From the NCBI GenBank assembly GCA_050175155.1, contig JBFXJF010000008.1:27088-91087 (forward strand): DNA of 64,000 nt, in the 5' to 3' direction. The notes beneath the pieces are model-generated. The model did no database searches and was not told where the DNA came from. It was given only the letters and a program-made list of their open reading frames with translations. This DNA is from JBFXJF01 sp050175155 (GTDB lineage Bacteria; Bacillota; Bacilli; Tepidibacillales; Tepidibacillaceae). The translations under genes and the position numbers were made by a program. How positions within the stretch are numbered: position 1 is the stretch's first letter; each line of letters opens with the position of its first letter. This document shows positions 1 to 8,159 of this stretch, in pieces.

Positions 1-263
1 TTAATTTTGCAGCTGGTGGTATTTCAACACCTGCGGATGCTGCATTGATGATGCAATTAGGTTCAGAAGGAGTATTTGTAGGTTCAGGTATTTTTAAGTC
101 AGAAAATCCTGAAAAGTTTGCAAGGGCAATTGTAGAAGCAACAACACACTTTGATGATTATGAATTAATGGCTAGCATCTCGAAAGGGTTAGGTAATCCT
201 ATGAAGGGTGTAGATATTTCTTCATTAACACAAAAAGATAGAATGGCAGATAGAGGTTGGTAG
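1..263 (+). CDS. pdxS: pyridoxal 5'-phosphate synthase synthase subunit PdxS (3' part)
   Basis: Only the C-terminal 86 residues are present; the reading frame is open to the left edge (first whole codon at base 3). PdxS condenses ribose 5-phosphate, glyceraldehyde 3-phosphate and glutamine-derived ammonia into pyridoxal 5'-phosphate. The visible part holds the GGISTPADAA segment and the GSGIF phosphate-binding loop typical of this highly conserved (beta/alpha)8 family. pdxT follows after 6 bases, as expected for the dodecameric synthase with its glutaminase partner. The family call is secure; the truncation is only the window edge. Confidence 0.97.
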   Translation, partial: NFAAGGISTPADAALMMQLGSEGVFVGSGIFKSENPEKFARAIVEATTHFDDYELMASISKGLGNPMKGVDISSLTQKDRMADRGW

Positions 264-269
264 TATAAA

Positions 270-854
270 ATGAAAATAGGAGTACTTGCTTTACAAGGTG
301 CAGTACAAGAGCACTTGAAAATAATAGAAAAATTAGGGCATGAGGCTATAGCAGTAAAGAAAGTTAATCAGTTAGATGATTTAAATGGACTTATTATTCC
401 CGGTGGTGAAAGCACAGTAATTGGAAAATTATTAAGGAAATACGGATTCGACAATGCTATTAAGGATTTTAGCGAACAACAAAAACCTATATTTGGTACT
501 TGTGCAGGATTAATTCTCTTAGCAAAAGAAATAAATGGTTTCGACGTTAAATACCTTGGCTTAATGGATATAAAAGCTGAGAGAAATGCGTTTGGTAGAC
601 AAAAAGAAAGTTTTGAAGTGGATTTAGAAGTAAAGGGTATAGCGTCTAGTTTTAAAGCCGTATTTATAAGGGCGCCTTATATAATTGAAGTATCAAAAAA
701 TGTTGAAATTTTAGCAAAATTTGATAATAAAATTGTAGCAGCAAGGCAGGGGCACTTATTATGTTCGGCCTATCATCCAGAATTAACAGAAGATATAAGA
801 ATGCATGAATATTTTTTAAGAATGGCTGAGGAATATTCGGATATTAAGTGCTAA
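270..854 (+). CDS. pdxT: pyridoxal 5'-phosphate synthase glutaminase subunit PdxT
   Basis: Class I glutamine amidotransferase that releases ammonia for PdxS. 194 residues, the normal family length. The oxyanion segment GGEST is at residues 45-49, the nucleophile Cys78 sits in GTCAG, and the His169/Glu171 pair is in HPELTED, so the catalytic triad is intact. The ATG at 270 lies 6 bases after the pdxS stop with a GAGGT-type ribosome site inside the end of pdxS, so the two are translationally coupled. No strong hairpin directly follows; the next terminator-like structure belongs to the serS leader. Confidence 0.97.
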   Translation: MKIGVLALQGAVQEHLKIIEKLGHEAIAVKKVNQLDDLNGLIIPGGESTVIGKLLRKYGFDNAIKDFSEQQKPIFGTCAGLILLAKEINGFDVKYLGLMDIKAERNAFGRQKESFEVDLEVKGIASSFKAVFIRAPYIIEVSKNVEILAKFDNKIVAARQGHLLCSAYHPELTEDIRMHEYFLRMAEEYSDIKC

Positions 855-914
855 AAAAATAATATAAATATAAAGCAATGAGGGTAAATAGTTTTTTGCA
901 TTTAATTGAAAAGA

Positions 915-985
915 GAGTCGGTGTAAGGTGTGAACCGAACAATAAGCACCGTCCCTTTCTCAAGGGATGAGTGTTTTTATTTTGG
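915..985 (+). promoter_or_regulatory. degenerate T-box-like leader with terminator upstream of serS
   Basis: The segment AAGGTGTGAACCGAAC (925-940) resembles the T-box core AGGGTGGNACCGCG, and is followed by the usual T-box terminator layout: stem TCCCTT/AAGGGA (952-957 with 962-967), an outer CAC/GTG pairing (947-949 with 971-973) and a T run. CGGTG (919-923) can pair alternatively with CACCG (947-951). The UGGN tRNA-acceptor bulge is not preserved and a full Stem I is not evident between 855 and 915. serS is a classic T-box target, which supports the idea. It may be a decayed or unusual T-box, or simply the pdxST terminator. Confidence 0.4.
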
Positions 986-1011
986 ATTATAATTTAAGGG
1001 AGTGAATTGAA

Positions 1012-2292
1012 ATGTTAGATATTAAAATTTTGCGAAACAATCTTGACATGGTAAAAAAAGCTCTTGAACACCGAAATGAGAAAATTAACGAGATCGACAC
1101 TTTTACAGACTTAGATATTAAAAGAAGGGAATTGTTAAAAGAAGTCGAACAGTTAAAAAATCAAAGGAATAATGTTTCTAATGAAGTAGCTGAACTAAAA
1201 AAAACAGGTAAGAATGCAGAAGATTTGATAAAGGAAATGAGAGAAGTTGGCGACAAGATTAAGGAATTTGATGATAATATTAGGGAACTAGATAGTCAAT
1301 TAAATGACCTTATGTTAAGGATTCCTAATATTCCTCATGAAAGTGTGCCGGTAGGAATATCAGAAAATGATAATATTATTATTCGTTCTATGGGAATTAA
1401 GCCTAATTTTGAGTTTAAACCAAAACCTCACTTTGAAATTGCAGAAAATTTAGGTATACTTGACTTTGAAAGTGCGACGAAAGTGGCTGGTTCTAGATTT
1501 GTTTTCTACAAAGGCATAGGTGCAAGATTAGAAAGGGCACTAATAAATTTTATGTTAGATTTGCATGTAGAAAAGCATGGTTATGAAGAAATATTACCAC
1601 CTTTTATTGTAAATAGATCTAGCATGATAGGAACAGGGCAACTTCCCAAGTTCGAAGAAGATGCTTTTAAAATTCAAGGAATGGATCTATTTCTTATACC
1701 AACAGCAGAAGTTCCTGTTACAAATATTCATCGCGATGAGATTTTGGATGTTAAAGATTTGCCAAAATGTTATGCAGCGTTTAGTGCTTGTTTTAGATCT
1801 GAAGCTGGATCTGCTGGTAGAGATACTAGGGGGTTAATTAGGCAGCATCAATTTAATAAAGTGGAGCTCGTTAAATTTGTTAAACCAGAGGATTCATATA
1901 AAGAATTGGAAAAATTAAGAGAAGATGCTGAAAGAGTATTACAATTACTCAACTTGCCTTATCAAGTTCTTAATATGTGTACAGCAGATTTGGGCTTTAC
2001 AGCCGCTAAAAAATATGACTTAGAGGTGTGGTTGCCTAGTTTTGATAATTATAGAGAAATATCATCAATAAGCAACTTTGAGTCTTTTCAAGCAATGCGT
2101 GCCAATATAAAATTTAGAAGAGGGAAGAATGAAAGACCCGAATATGTCCATACGTTAAATGGTTCCGGTCTTGCGGTAGGTAGAACAGTTGCAGCTATTA
2201 TAGAGAACTATCAACAGAAAGATGGAAGTGTAATAATACCTGAAGCATTAAAAGAATATATGCATGGAATTGAGGTAATTACTAAAAAATAA
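1012..2292 (+). CDS. serS: seryl-tRNA synthetase
   Basis: Class II aminoacyl-tRNA synthetase charging tRNA-Ser in the cytoplasm. 426 residues, standard length. The N-terminal 110 residues are a Lys/Glu-rich helical-hairpin arm that grips the long variable arm of tRNA-Ser. Motif 2 appears as FRSEAGSAGRDTRG and motif 3 as NGSGLAVGRTVAAIIE. Start ATG 1012 follows AAGGGAGTGA at good spacing. It lies behind a T-box-like leader and just ahead of a tRNA-Ser gene, as in Bacillus. Confidence 0.98.
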   Translation: MLDIKILRNNLDMVKKALEHRNEKINEIDTFTDLDIKRRELLKEVEQLKNQRNNVSNEVAELKKTGKNAEDLIKEMREVGDKIKEFDDNIRELDSQLNDLMLRIPNIPHESVPVGISENDNIIIRSMGIKPNFEFKPKPHFEIAENLGILDFESATKVAGSRFVFYKGIGARLERALINFMLDLHVEKHGYEEILPPFIVNRSSMIGTGQLPKFEEDAFKIQGMDLFLIPTAEVPVTNIHRDEILDVKDLPKCYAAFSACFRSEAGSAGRDTRGLIRQHQFNKVELVKFVKPEDSYKELEKLREDAERVLQLLNLPYQVLNMCTADLGFTAAKKYDLEVWLPSFDNYREISSISNFESFQAMRANIKFRRGKNERPEYVHTLNGSGLAVGRTVAAIIENYQQKDGSVIIPEALKEYMHGIEVITKK

Positions 2293-2297
2293 TTAAA

Positions 2298-2333
2298 CAG
2301 ACTTTAAGCATGTAATTAAGTTTACAGACTGTT
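2298..2333 (+). repeat. possible short remnant of the palindromic repeat family
   Basis: A 36-bp segment 5 bases after the serS stop begins CAGACT and ends TTTACAGACTGTT. These ends resemble the left (CAGACTGTA) and right (TTACAGTCTGTT) ends of the full elements at 6267 and 15560, with the middle missing. The similarity is short and may be chance. Confidence 0.25.
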
Positions 2334-2394
2334 AATTTGATATATATACAATTTATTCCAATAGAGATATTCTGATAGAAATAAAAAATAAAAC

Positions 2395-2423
2395 TTGAAT
2401 ATATGTGTATATATGTGTTAATA
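2395..2423 (+). promoter_or_regulatory. candidate sigma-A promoter for tRNA-Ser(UGA)
   Basis: TTGAAT (2395-2400), 17-base spacer, TTAATA (2418-2423). Transcription would begin near 2430, about 18 bases before the mature tRNA. A TTGACA at 2432-2437 is too close to the tRNA to be its -35. Confidence 0.4.
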
Positions 2424-2447
2424 TATCTTTTGTTGACAATTAAATAT

Positions 2448-2542
<95 letters not shown>

Positions 2543-2585
2543 AATTATAGCCTTTTTGGCTTTTTTTTATATATTAATCAGTTAT

Positions 2586-2662
2586 GTGCCCGTAGCTCAG
2601 TTGGATAGAGCACAAGTTTCCTAAACTTGGGGTCACAGGTTCAATTCCTGTCGGGCACACCA
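2586..2662 (+). tRNA. tRNA-Arg (anticodon CCU)
   Basis: The acceptor GTGCCCG pairs with CGGGCAC, discriminator A, CCA encoded. The anticodon stem CAAGT/ACTTG encloses loop TTCCTAA, giving CCU for AGG codons. D-arm and GGTTCAATTCC T-arm are standard. It is 46 bases after tRNA-Ser(UGA), with only a weak AGCC/GGCT hairpin plus T run between them. Confidence 0.97.
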
Positions 2663-2766
2663 TATAAGTTTTATAGTAGCAGAGGATATGAGAATTTATT
2701 CATTGTTTTTTTTTGCACAAATCTAATTGGCATAATTATGTAATTATTATAATTTAGTACAAATGT

Positions 2767-2794
2767 AAAAAAAGTGCAACCTTAGAGGTTGCAC
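2767..2794 (-). terminator. hairpin oriented as a - strand terminator
   Basis: GTGCAACCT-TAG-AGGTTGCAC (2774-2794) is a perfect 9-bp stem with a 3-base loop. On the - strand it is followed by seven U residues (the A run at 2767-2773), the form of an intrinsic terminator for leftward transcription. No leftward gene is recognised here. In the rightward sense it would be a hairpin in the tadA 5' leader. The rest of 2663-2925 holds a weak rightward promoter (TTGGCA 2727-2732, 15-base spacer, TATAAT 2748-2753) and nothing else recognised. Confidence 0.45.
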
Positions 2795-2925
2795 CGAAAA
2801 AAAGATGGAGTATATGAAAGAATATTACTCAATAAATATTATACTTTAAAATCATATTAACACATTGTGAATAAATGAACAATCTTTTTTTTAATTTAAA
2901 TACTGTTTTGGAAGGTAGCTAACTA

Positions 2926-3423
2926 ATGAATAAAGATTTCTGTAGTTTGGAACATAATAAGTTCATGGAACAGGCTATAATTGAAGCTAAAAAAGCTGAA
3001 CAATTAAACGAAGTGCCTATTGGAGCAGTAATTGTAAAGGACGGTCTTATAATAGCGCGTGCTCATAATTTAAGAGAGAAATTGAAGGATCCTATTGCAC
3101 ATGCGGAAATACTAGCATTACAACAAGCGAGCCAAGTGGTAAAAAGCTGGCGATTAGAAGGATGCACATTATATGTAACATTAGAACCTTGTCAGATGTG
3201 TGCTGGCTCTTTAATTCAAGCTAGAATAGACGAGGTTGTATATGGGGCAAGTGATCCTAAAGCAGGTTGTGCAGGAACGTTGCTAAACTTATTACAAGAT
3301 GATCGCTTTAATCATCAAGTAAAAATAACAAAGGGAATCTTAGAAGAAGAGTGTTCAAAGTTATTAAGAGATTTCTTTTTGAAATTAAGGGTAAAAAGTA
3401 ATATAAAAAATATAAATATTTAA
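2926..3423 (+). CDS. tadA: tRNA-specific adenosine deaminase TadA
   Basis: Zinc deaminase that converts A34 to inosine in tRNA-Arg(ACG). 165 residues. Zinc ligands and catalytic acid are present: His59 and Glu61 in AHAE, Cys89 and Cys92 in EPCQMC. The C-terminal helix with DFFLKLR is also family-like. The gene precedes the SRP RNA and dnaX as in B. subtilis, though here two transport/lipid genes and a tRNA intervene. Start ATG 2926 follows GGAAGGT. Cytosine and guanine deaminases share the fold, but length and context favour TadA. Confidence 0.93.
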   Translation: MNKDFCSLEHNKFMEQAIIEAKKAEQLNEVPIGAVIVKDGLIIARAHNLREKLKDPIAHAEILALQQASQVVKSWRLEGCTLYVTLEPCQMCAGSLIQARIDEVVYGASDPKAGCAGTLLNLLQDDRFNHQVKITKGILEEECSKLLRDFFLKLRVKSNIKNINI

Positions 3424-3438
3424 TTTTCAAGAATTATG

Positions 3439-3465
3439 TTACAATATGCATTGTAATTTTTACTT
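3439..3465 (+). terminator. weak AT-rich terminator after tadA
   Basis: TTACAAT (3439-3445), loop ATGC, ATTGTAA (3450-3456), then a T-rich run. The perfect 7-bp inverted repeat could instead be an operator for the following transporter gene; the T-rich tail favours a terminator. Confidence 0.35.
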
Positions 3466-3509
3466 TTTGTAATTTGTGTATTAAGGGTTACAAAAGAGGG
3501 GCGTAAACT

Positions 3510-4871
3510 ATGAGTGAAAGAGTTACAGGAAAAAAAAATCTTTCGGCAGTAAAAATTATAGGTATATTTTATGTTGGTACTATATTATTAGGTGCTATCT
3601 TACTATGGTTGCCTATTTTTCATAAAAGTGGAGTTTCAATATCTTTAGTTGATGCATTATTTACATCAGCAAGCGCAGTAAGTGTTACTGGTTTGACAGT
3701 TGTAAATACGGCAGATACTTTTAATGTAGCAGGAAAGATAGTCCTATTAATATTTATCCAGTTTGGTGGAATTGGAATAATGACTTTAGGAACTTTTATA
3801 TGGGTTGTGATGGGAAGGAAGATTGGATTAAAAGATAGGCAATTAATTATGATTGATCAAAATAGATCGGATTTTTCTGGATTAGTAGTATTGATGAAGA
3901 AAGTTTTGGCAATGGCGTTTGCATTAGAAGTTCTTGGTGGATTAATCTTAGGAACTTATTTTTTGAAGTATTATCCAAATTGGTATGAGGCATATTTTTA
4001 TGGAGCATTTCATTCTATTTCTGGTTTCACAAATGCAGGTTTTGATATATTTGGCAATGATTCACTAGTCAGATATGCAGGAGATTATTTTGTTCAAAGT
4101 ATAACAATGATATTACTTATCTTTGGTTCAATAGGATTTACTGTTTTATTGGAAGTGAGAAATTATATTTCAATGAGACATAATAAAAAGAATTTTCGGT
4201 TTTCCTTATATACAAAATTAACAACGGTAACATTTTTTACGCTATTATTAATTGGCGCGGTTTTGATATTATTATTTGAAAACAACGCTGCTTTTGCTGG
4301 TATGTCTTGGCATGAAAAGCTATTTTATTCATTATTTAATTCTGTAACGGCTAGAAATGGTGGTTTTTCAACAATTGATATATCTATTTTTAATACTCAT
4401 ACTTTGTTTTTAATCTCAATTTTGATGGTTATAGGTGCTAGTCCATCAAGCTGTGGCGGTGGAATAAGAACAACTACTTTTGCTGTTTTAGTATTGGCAA
4501 TGATTTCTTTTGCAAGAGGTAAAAAAGAGGTAATAGTTTTTAATCGAAGATTAGATGATGGGGATATCCTTAAAAGTTTTGTTGTATTTTCAACAGCAGC
4601 TATTTTATTGGGTACGAGCATAATTTTACTTGGCATATTTGAAGGAGATAGATTCTCACTAATGCAAATAATTTTTGAGGTTTCATCGGCTTTTGGAACA
4701 ACTGGATTATCAATGGGTATAACTGCTGATTTATCAGATCCCAGTAAAATATTAGTTACAATTTTGATGTTTATAGGTAGAATTGGTATATTATCTTTGT
4801 TATTTTTGTTCAGAGAAGATAGAAGAGCAGTAAAAATTCATTACCCTACTGAAAAAATTATAATTGGTTAA
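3510..4871 (+). CDS. ktrB: TrkH/KtrB family potassium transport protein
   Basis: Integral membrane K+ translocating subunit of the superfamily of K+ transporters. 453 residues with about ten hydrophobic segments in four pore-like repeats. Filter-like glycine segments are visible: SVTGLTVVNT, SGFTNAGFD, TARNGGFST and FGTTGLSMG. Length fits KtrB (about 445-455) better than E. coli TrkH. No ktrA/trkA regulatory subunit lies nearby, so the RCK partner must be elsewhere. Start ATG 3510 follows GAGGGGCG. It is absent from this position in B. subtilis, so it is a lineage-specific insertion. Ion specificity (K+ alone or K+/Na+) cannot be read here. Confidence 0.88.
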   Translation: MSERVTGKKNLSAVKIIGIFYVGTILLGAILLWLPIFHKSGVSISLVDALFTSASAVSVTGLTVVNTADTFNVAGKIVLLIFIQFGGIGIMTLGTFIWVVMGRKIGLKDRQLIMIDQNRSDFSGLVVLMKKVLAMAFALEVLGGLILGTYFLKYYPNWYEAYFYGAFHSISGFTNAGFDIFGNDSLVRYAGDYFVQSITMILLIFGSIGFTVLLEVRNYISMRHNKKNFRFSLYTKLTTVTFFTLLLIGAVLILLFENNAAFAGMSWHEKLFYSLFNSVTARNGGFSTIDISIFNTHTLFLISILMVIGASPSSCGGGIRTTTFAVLVLAMISFARGKKEVIVFNRRLDDGDILKSFVVFSTAAILLGTSIILLGIFEGDRFSLMQIIFEVSSAFGTTGLSMGITADLSDPSKILVTILMFIGRIGILSLLFLFREDRRAVKIHYPTEKIIIG

Positions 4872-4900
4872 TAAATCATAATCTTGTCCTTATTAGAATA

Positions 4901-4942
4901 AAATTTACTATTAGTTTGCAGAAATGAATTTATAGTAAATTT
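4901..4942. repeat. 11-bp inverted repeat before uppP
   Basis: AAATTTACTAT (4901-4911) and ATAGTAAATTT (4932-4942) are perfect inverted copies separated by 20 bases, ending just before the GGGGG ribosome site of uppP. They could form a leader hairpin or an operator. No T run follows, so a terminator is unlikely. Confidence 0.4.
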
Positions 4943-4954
4943 TGGGGGATTAAG

Positions 4955-5746
4955 ATGGAGGAATTTTTAAAAACAATTATTTTAGGTACGCTTCAAGGAT
5001 TGACGGAATTTTTGCCAATAAGCTCAACGGGGCATTTAGTAATAGGAAGAAAATTATTTGGATTGTCTGAAGCTGGTTTATTTTTAGATACAATGCTGCA
5101 TTTCGGAACATTTATTTCGGTTATAATAGTTTTTTGGGATAAAATTATTCAAATAATTAAAAAACCTAATAGTAAGTTGTTAAAATTATTAGTTATTGGA
5201 ACTATACCCACTGCTTTGATTGGATTAATTTTTCAAGATTTATTTGAAGAAATTTCAAAAACGGGTGTTACGATAGGTTGGGAGTTCTTGATAACTGGGT
5301 TAATTTTATGGTTTGCTGATAATAGAAAAAATTTAGGAAGCAAGGGTATCGAGCAAATAAAATACAAGGATGCACTTATAATTGGAGCATTACAGGGAGC
5401 AGCGATAATGCCAGCTATTTCTAGATCAGGTCTCACAATAGCCGGCGCTCTGTTTATGGGTGTAAAAAGGGAGGATGCCGCGACCTTTTCTTTCTTAATA
5501 TCTTTACCTGCAATACTAGGCGCGGTTATATTGCAAAGCTTTAAGATGTATACAAATGAAATAGCTGTTAATAATGTTGAGCTTATACCAATATTAGCGG
5601 GAACAATAGTAGCTGCTATATCTGGTTATATTGCAATTAAATGGATGCTTAAAATTTTAATAAATGGTTCACTAAAAATATTTTCTATATACGTATGGAT
5701 TCTAGGTATTACAATATTAATATTTCAGTTTTTAGGAAAATGGTAA
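4955..5746 (+). CDS. uppP: undecaprenyl-diphosphatase UppP/BacA
   Basis: Membrane phosphatase that recycles undecaprenyl pyrophosphate, the lipid carrier for peptidoglycan; loss or excess alters bacitracin sensitivity. 263 residues, about eight hydrophobic segments. The two family signatures are present: LTEFLPISSTGHL near the N-terminus and PAISRSGLTIAGAL in the middle, which carry the catalytic Glu/Ser/Arg cluster. Start ATG 4955 follows GGGGGAT. It stands as a single gene between ktrB and tRNA-Ser(CGA). Confidence 0.96.
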   Translation: MEEFLKTIILGTLQGLTEFLPISSTGHLVIGRKLFGLSEAGLFLDTMLHFGTFISVIIVFWDKIIQIIKKPNSKLLKLLVIGTIPTALIGLIFQDLFEEISKTGVTIGWEFLITGLILWFADNRKNLGSKGIEQIKYKDALIIGALQGAAIMPAISRSGLTIAGALFMGVKREDAATFSFLISLPAILGAVILQSFKMYTNEIAVNNVELIPILAGTIVAAISGYIAIKWMLKILINGSLKIFSIYVWILGITILIFQFLGKW

Positions 5747-5766
5747 AACATAGATTTATCTAATAT

Positions 5767-5858
5767 GGAGAAGTGTCCGAGCGGCTTAAGGTGACGGTCT
5801 CGAAAATCGTTGTACGGTTTATTCCGTACCGTGGGTTCAAATCCCACCTTCTCCTCCA
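5767..5858 (+). tRNA. tRNA-Ser (anticodon CGA)
   Basis: Long variable arm (class II). The acceptor GGAGAAG pairs with CTTCTCC, discriminator T as read in DNA, CCA encoded. The anticodon loop CTCGAAA gives CGA for UCG codons. Its discriminator base differs from the usual G of tRNA-Ser, although pairing elsewhere is sound. It is 20 bases after uppP. Confidence 0.93.
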
Positions 5859-5915
5859 CAAGTTATTTTATATAATATAGGGAAAGACGAATTGCATTTA
5901 TACATGTTTATCCAC

Positions 5916-5944
5916 TTGTTTGTGGTTGTAACAAAATGTATAAT
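5916..5944 (+). promoter_or_regulatory. sigma-A promoter of the SRP RNA gene
   Basis: TTGTTT (5916-5921), 17-base spacer, TATAAT (5939-5944). Initiation near 5951 would leave about 28 bases to trim before the mature 5' end at 5979. Confidence 0.6.
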
Positions 5945-5978
5945 ATTTATTGAGTCTTTTTTATTATTAATAAAGTTT

Positions 5979-6246
5979 GTCGTGCTAGATGGGGAGGCAG
6001 CGGTGCCCTGTAACCTGCAATCCGCTATAGCGGGGTTGAATTCCTATTAGCGGTCACTTTCATGTAAGGTCTGGTTTTTGCAAGTAGTGTTGACGATTTA
6101 GTCCCATACAATGAGAGTCTATGAAACCCGTCAGGTTCGGAAGAAAGCAGCGGTAAGTGGAATTTTTCATGTGTTGTGGGGTAGCTTGATTCGAGCTAAC
6201 TACAAGGATTCGCTTATATGTTATGGTCAATAATAGGTGCACGACT
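5979..6246 (+). ncRNA. ffs: signal recognition particle RNA, long Bacillus type (scRNA)
   Basis: RNA scaffold for Ffh that targets nascent membrane and secreted proteins. The ends GTCGTGC (5979-5985) and GCACGAC (6239-6245) close the molecule, giving about 267 nt, the length of the Gram-positive form with an Alu domain. Domain IV is clear near 6130-6156: TCAGGTTCGGAAGAAAGCAGCGG, with the GGAA tetraloop and asymmetric loop that bind the Ffh M domain. The position between tadA and dnaX matches B. subtilis scr. Exact mature ends are inferred from the terminal pairing. Confidence 0.93.
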
Positions 6247-6266
6247 TAATTAAATATAAATTTCTT

Positions 6267-6388
6267 CAGACTGTATAAAAAGTTCTATTTCTGCGTTACT
6301 GCTAAAATCTTCGGTACTCACTTACGTAAGTAAGTTCCGTTTCTTGATTTAGGCGTGACTTGAACTAGAACATTTTTTATAGTCTGTT
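6267..6388. repeat. 122-bp dispersed palindromic element, copy A
   Basis: Imperfect inverted repeat along its whole length. The ends are CAGACTGTATAAAAAGTTCTA and, inverted, CAGACTATAAAAAATGTTCTA; the tip is the perfect palindrome ACTTACGTAAGT (6319-6330). It shares its first 23 bases and last 25 or so with the element at 15560. It codes for nothing recognisable and lies between the SRP RNA and the dnaX promoter. It could be a MITE-like element or a transcribed hairpin. Confidence 0.75.
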
Positions 6389-6396
6389 ATTTTATT

Positions 6397-6425
6397 TTGA
6401 AAAGAATAATAATAACTTGTATAAT
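6397..6425 (+). promoter_or_regulatory. sigma-A promoter of the dnaX operon
   Basis: TTGAAA (6397-6402), 17-base spacer, TATAAT (6420-6425), starting 9 bases after the palindromic element ends. A leader of about 52 bases precedes dnaX. Confidence 0.65.
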
Positions 6426-6483
6426 GTATAAACAGGGTTATAATAAAAATTCACTTAAATATATTAGTTAGTTGGTGTAGAGG

Positions 6484-8148
6484 ATGGGCTATATAGCGTT
6501 ATATCGTGCATGGAGACCGCAAACTTTCAAAGAGGTTATTGGGCAAGGGCACATAACCCAAACATTGCAAAATGCTTTGATAAACAATAGATTTTCTCAT
6601 GCATATCTTTTTTGTGGTCCTAGAGGTTCAGGGAAAACAAGTGCTGCTAAAATATTTGCAAAGGCAATTAACTGTAGTTCTATGCAAAATGGGGAACCGT
6701 GCAATAAATGTAATACATGTATAGGTATTACAAAAGGAATAATTATGGATATAGTTGAAATTGATGCAGCTTCTAATCGGGGGATAGATGAAATAAGGGA
6801 GTTGCGTGAGAATGTAAAATTTACTCCATCAGAGGTTAAATATAAGGTTTATATTATTGATGAAGTACATATGTTAACGACCGAAGCTTTTAATGCATTA
6901 TTGAAAACTTTAGAGGAGCCTCCAGAGCATGTTGTTTTTATACTTGCAACAACAGAGCCTCATAAAATTCCAACTACAATAATTTCAAGGTGTCAAAGGT
7001 TTGATTTTAAAAGAATTCAAACAGACGTTATGGTAGAGCATTTAAATAACATCGCTGTTAGGGAAGGGTTTAGTGTTGAAAGACAAGCTTTGGCACTTAT
7101 TGCCAAGTACTCTGAGGGTTCAATGCGGGACGCTGTAAGTCTATTAGATCAAGTATTATCATCATCAGAAAAAGACGTTGGAGTAGAAGATGTATATAAT
7201 TTAACTGGAAGGGTATCTAACCAGTCATTTTCATTAATTACAAAATTAATAAGCGAAGGAAATACAGCGCAGGTATTAGATAAGACTACTGAGTTATTAT
7301 ATGAAGGGAAAGAACCCCAAAGGATTTTAGAAGATATAATTTATTATTATAGAGACTTGCTATTATATAAATCATCACCAACTTTAGCTGAAATAGAAGA
7401 AAAAATTATTTTTGATAAGGAATTTCCATTAGTTGCTAATTGGTATTCAGAAGAACAACTTTATTTAATCATTGAAACATTGAATAAATATTTAATGGAA
7501 ACAAAATTTATTAATCAAAATAAGATTATTTTGGAGTTAGGATTAATAAAAATTTCAAACCTTTTTTCTGATAAAAGGAGTAGTTCTAATCAAGAAATAG
7601 AGAATATAAACAAAAAACTATTAGATTTGGAAACTAAAGTGGATAATTTATTTAAAGGTAATCCTATAGAAGAAGAAAAAATCAATCAAAATATACAGCA
7701 TATACTATCAAATAATAATATAATAGGACAGTTAAGATTATTAAGAGAAAAGTTTTCAGAGGACAATTATAAAAGAATTTTAGAGGCATGGAATGGTATA
7801 TTGCAAGTAGTTAAAAAAAAGAAGATAACTGTCTATGCTTGGTTTGTGGATGGGGAACCAGTTGCTGTGACTGATGATGTTATTGTCCTAGCTTTTAATA
7901 ATGTAATGCACAGAGATACTACAAATAAAGAACAGAATATTTTATTAATCGAAGAAATAATCTATGAACAGGTTGGGAAGAAGTATCGTTTATTTAATAT
8001 TATGGAAAAGGAATGGATTGTTTTTTTAGGAAAAGACAATATAATACATGAAGAAACATTAACACTACAAAAAGATGCAAAGTCAGCTGCATTAATTGCC
8101 AGAACAACTGAGTTGTTTGGTGAGGATTTACTAATAATTAAAGACTAG
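6484..8148 (+). CDS. dnaX: DNA polymerase III subunit tau/gamma
   Basis: ATPase core of the clamp loader; the C-terminal tau part contacts helicase and polymerase. 554 residues. Walker A GPRGSGKT is at 45-52, the zinc module C64-x8-C73-x2-C76-x2-C79 is complete, Walker B reads IIDEVH (about 123-128) and sensor 1 LATTEPHK. First of a co-directional dnaX-ybaB-recR operon; ybaB follows after 11 bases. An eight-A run at codons 444-446 (7813-7820), followed by a possible stem-loop, could permit frameshifting to a shorter product. Start ATG 6484 has AGAGG very close upstream. Confidence 0.96.
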   Translation: MGYIALYRAWRPQTFKEVIGQGHITQTLQNALINNRFSHAYLFCGPRGSGKTSAAKIFAKAINCSSMQNGEPCNKCNTCIGITKGIIMDIVEIDAASNRGIDEIRELRENVKFTPSEVKYKVYIIDEVHMLTTEAFNALLKTLEEPPEHVVFILATTEPHKIPTTIISRCQRFDFKRIQTDVMVEHLNNIAVREGFSVERQALALIAKYSEGSMRDAVSLLDQVLSSSEKDVGVEDVYNLTGRVSNQSFSLITKLISEGNTAQVLDKTTELLYEGKEPQRILEDIIYYYRDLLLYKSSPTLAEIEEKIIFDKEFPLVANWYSEEQLYLIIETLNKYLMETKFINQNKIILELGLIKISNLFSDKRSSSNQEIENINKKLLDLETKVDNLFKGNPIEEEKINQNIQHILSNNNIIGQLRLLREKFSEDNYKRILEAWNGILQVVKKKKITVYAWFVDGEPVAVTDDVIVLAFNNVMHRDTTNKEQNILLIEEIIYEQVGKKYRLFNIMEKEWIVFLGKDNIIHEETLTLQKDAKSAALIARTTELFGEDLLIIKD

Positions 8149-8159
8149 GGGGGTAAAAA

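Noticed and set aside
2432..2437. TTGACA before tRNA-Ser(UGA)
   Set aside because: Only 10 bases separate it from the tRNA 5' end, leaving no room for a -10; the TTGAAT/TTAATA pair upstream fits better.
6060..6242. 60-codon open frame on the - strand
   Set aside because: Falls inside the SRP RNA gene, whose structure explains the sequence.
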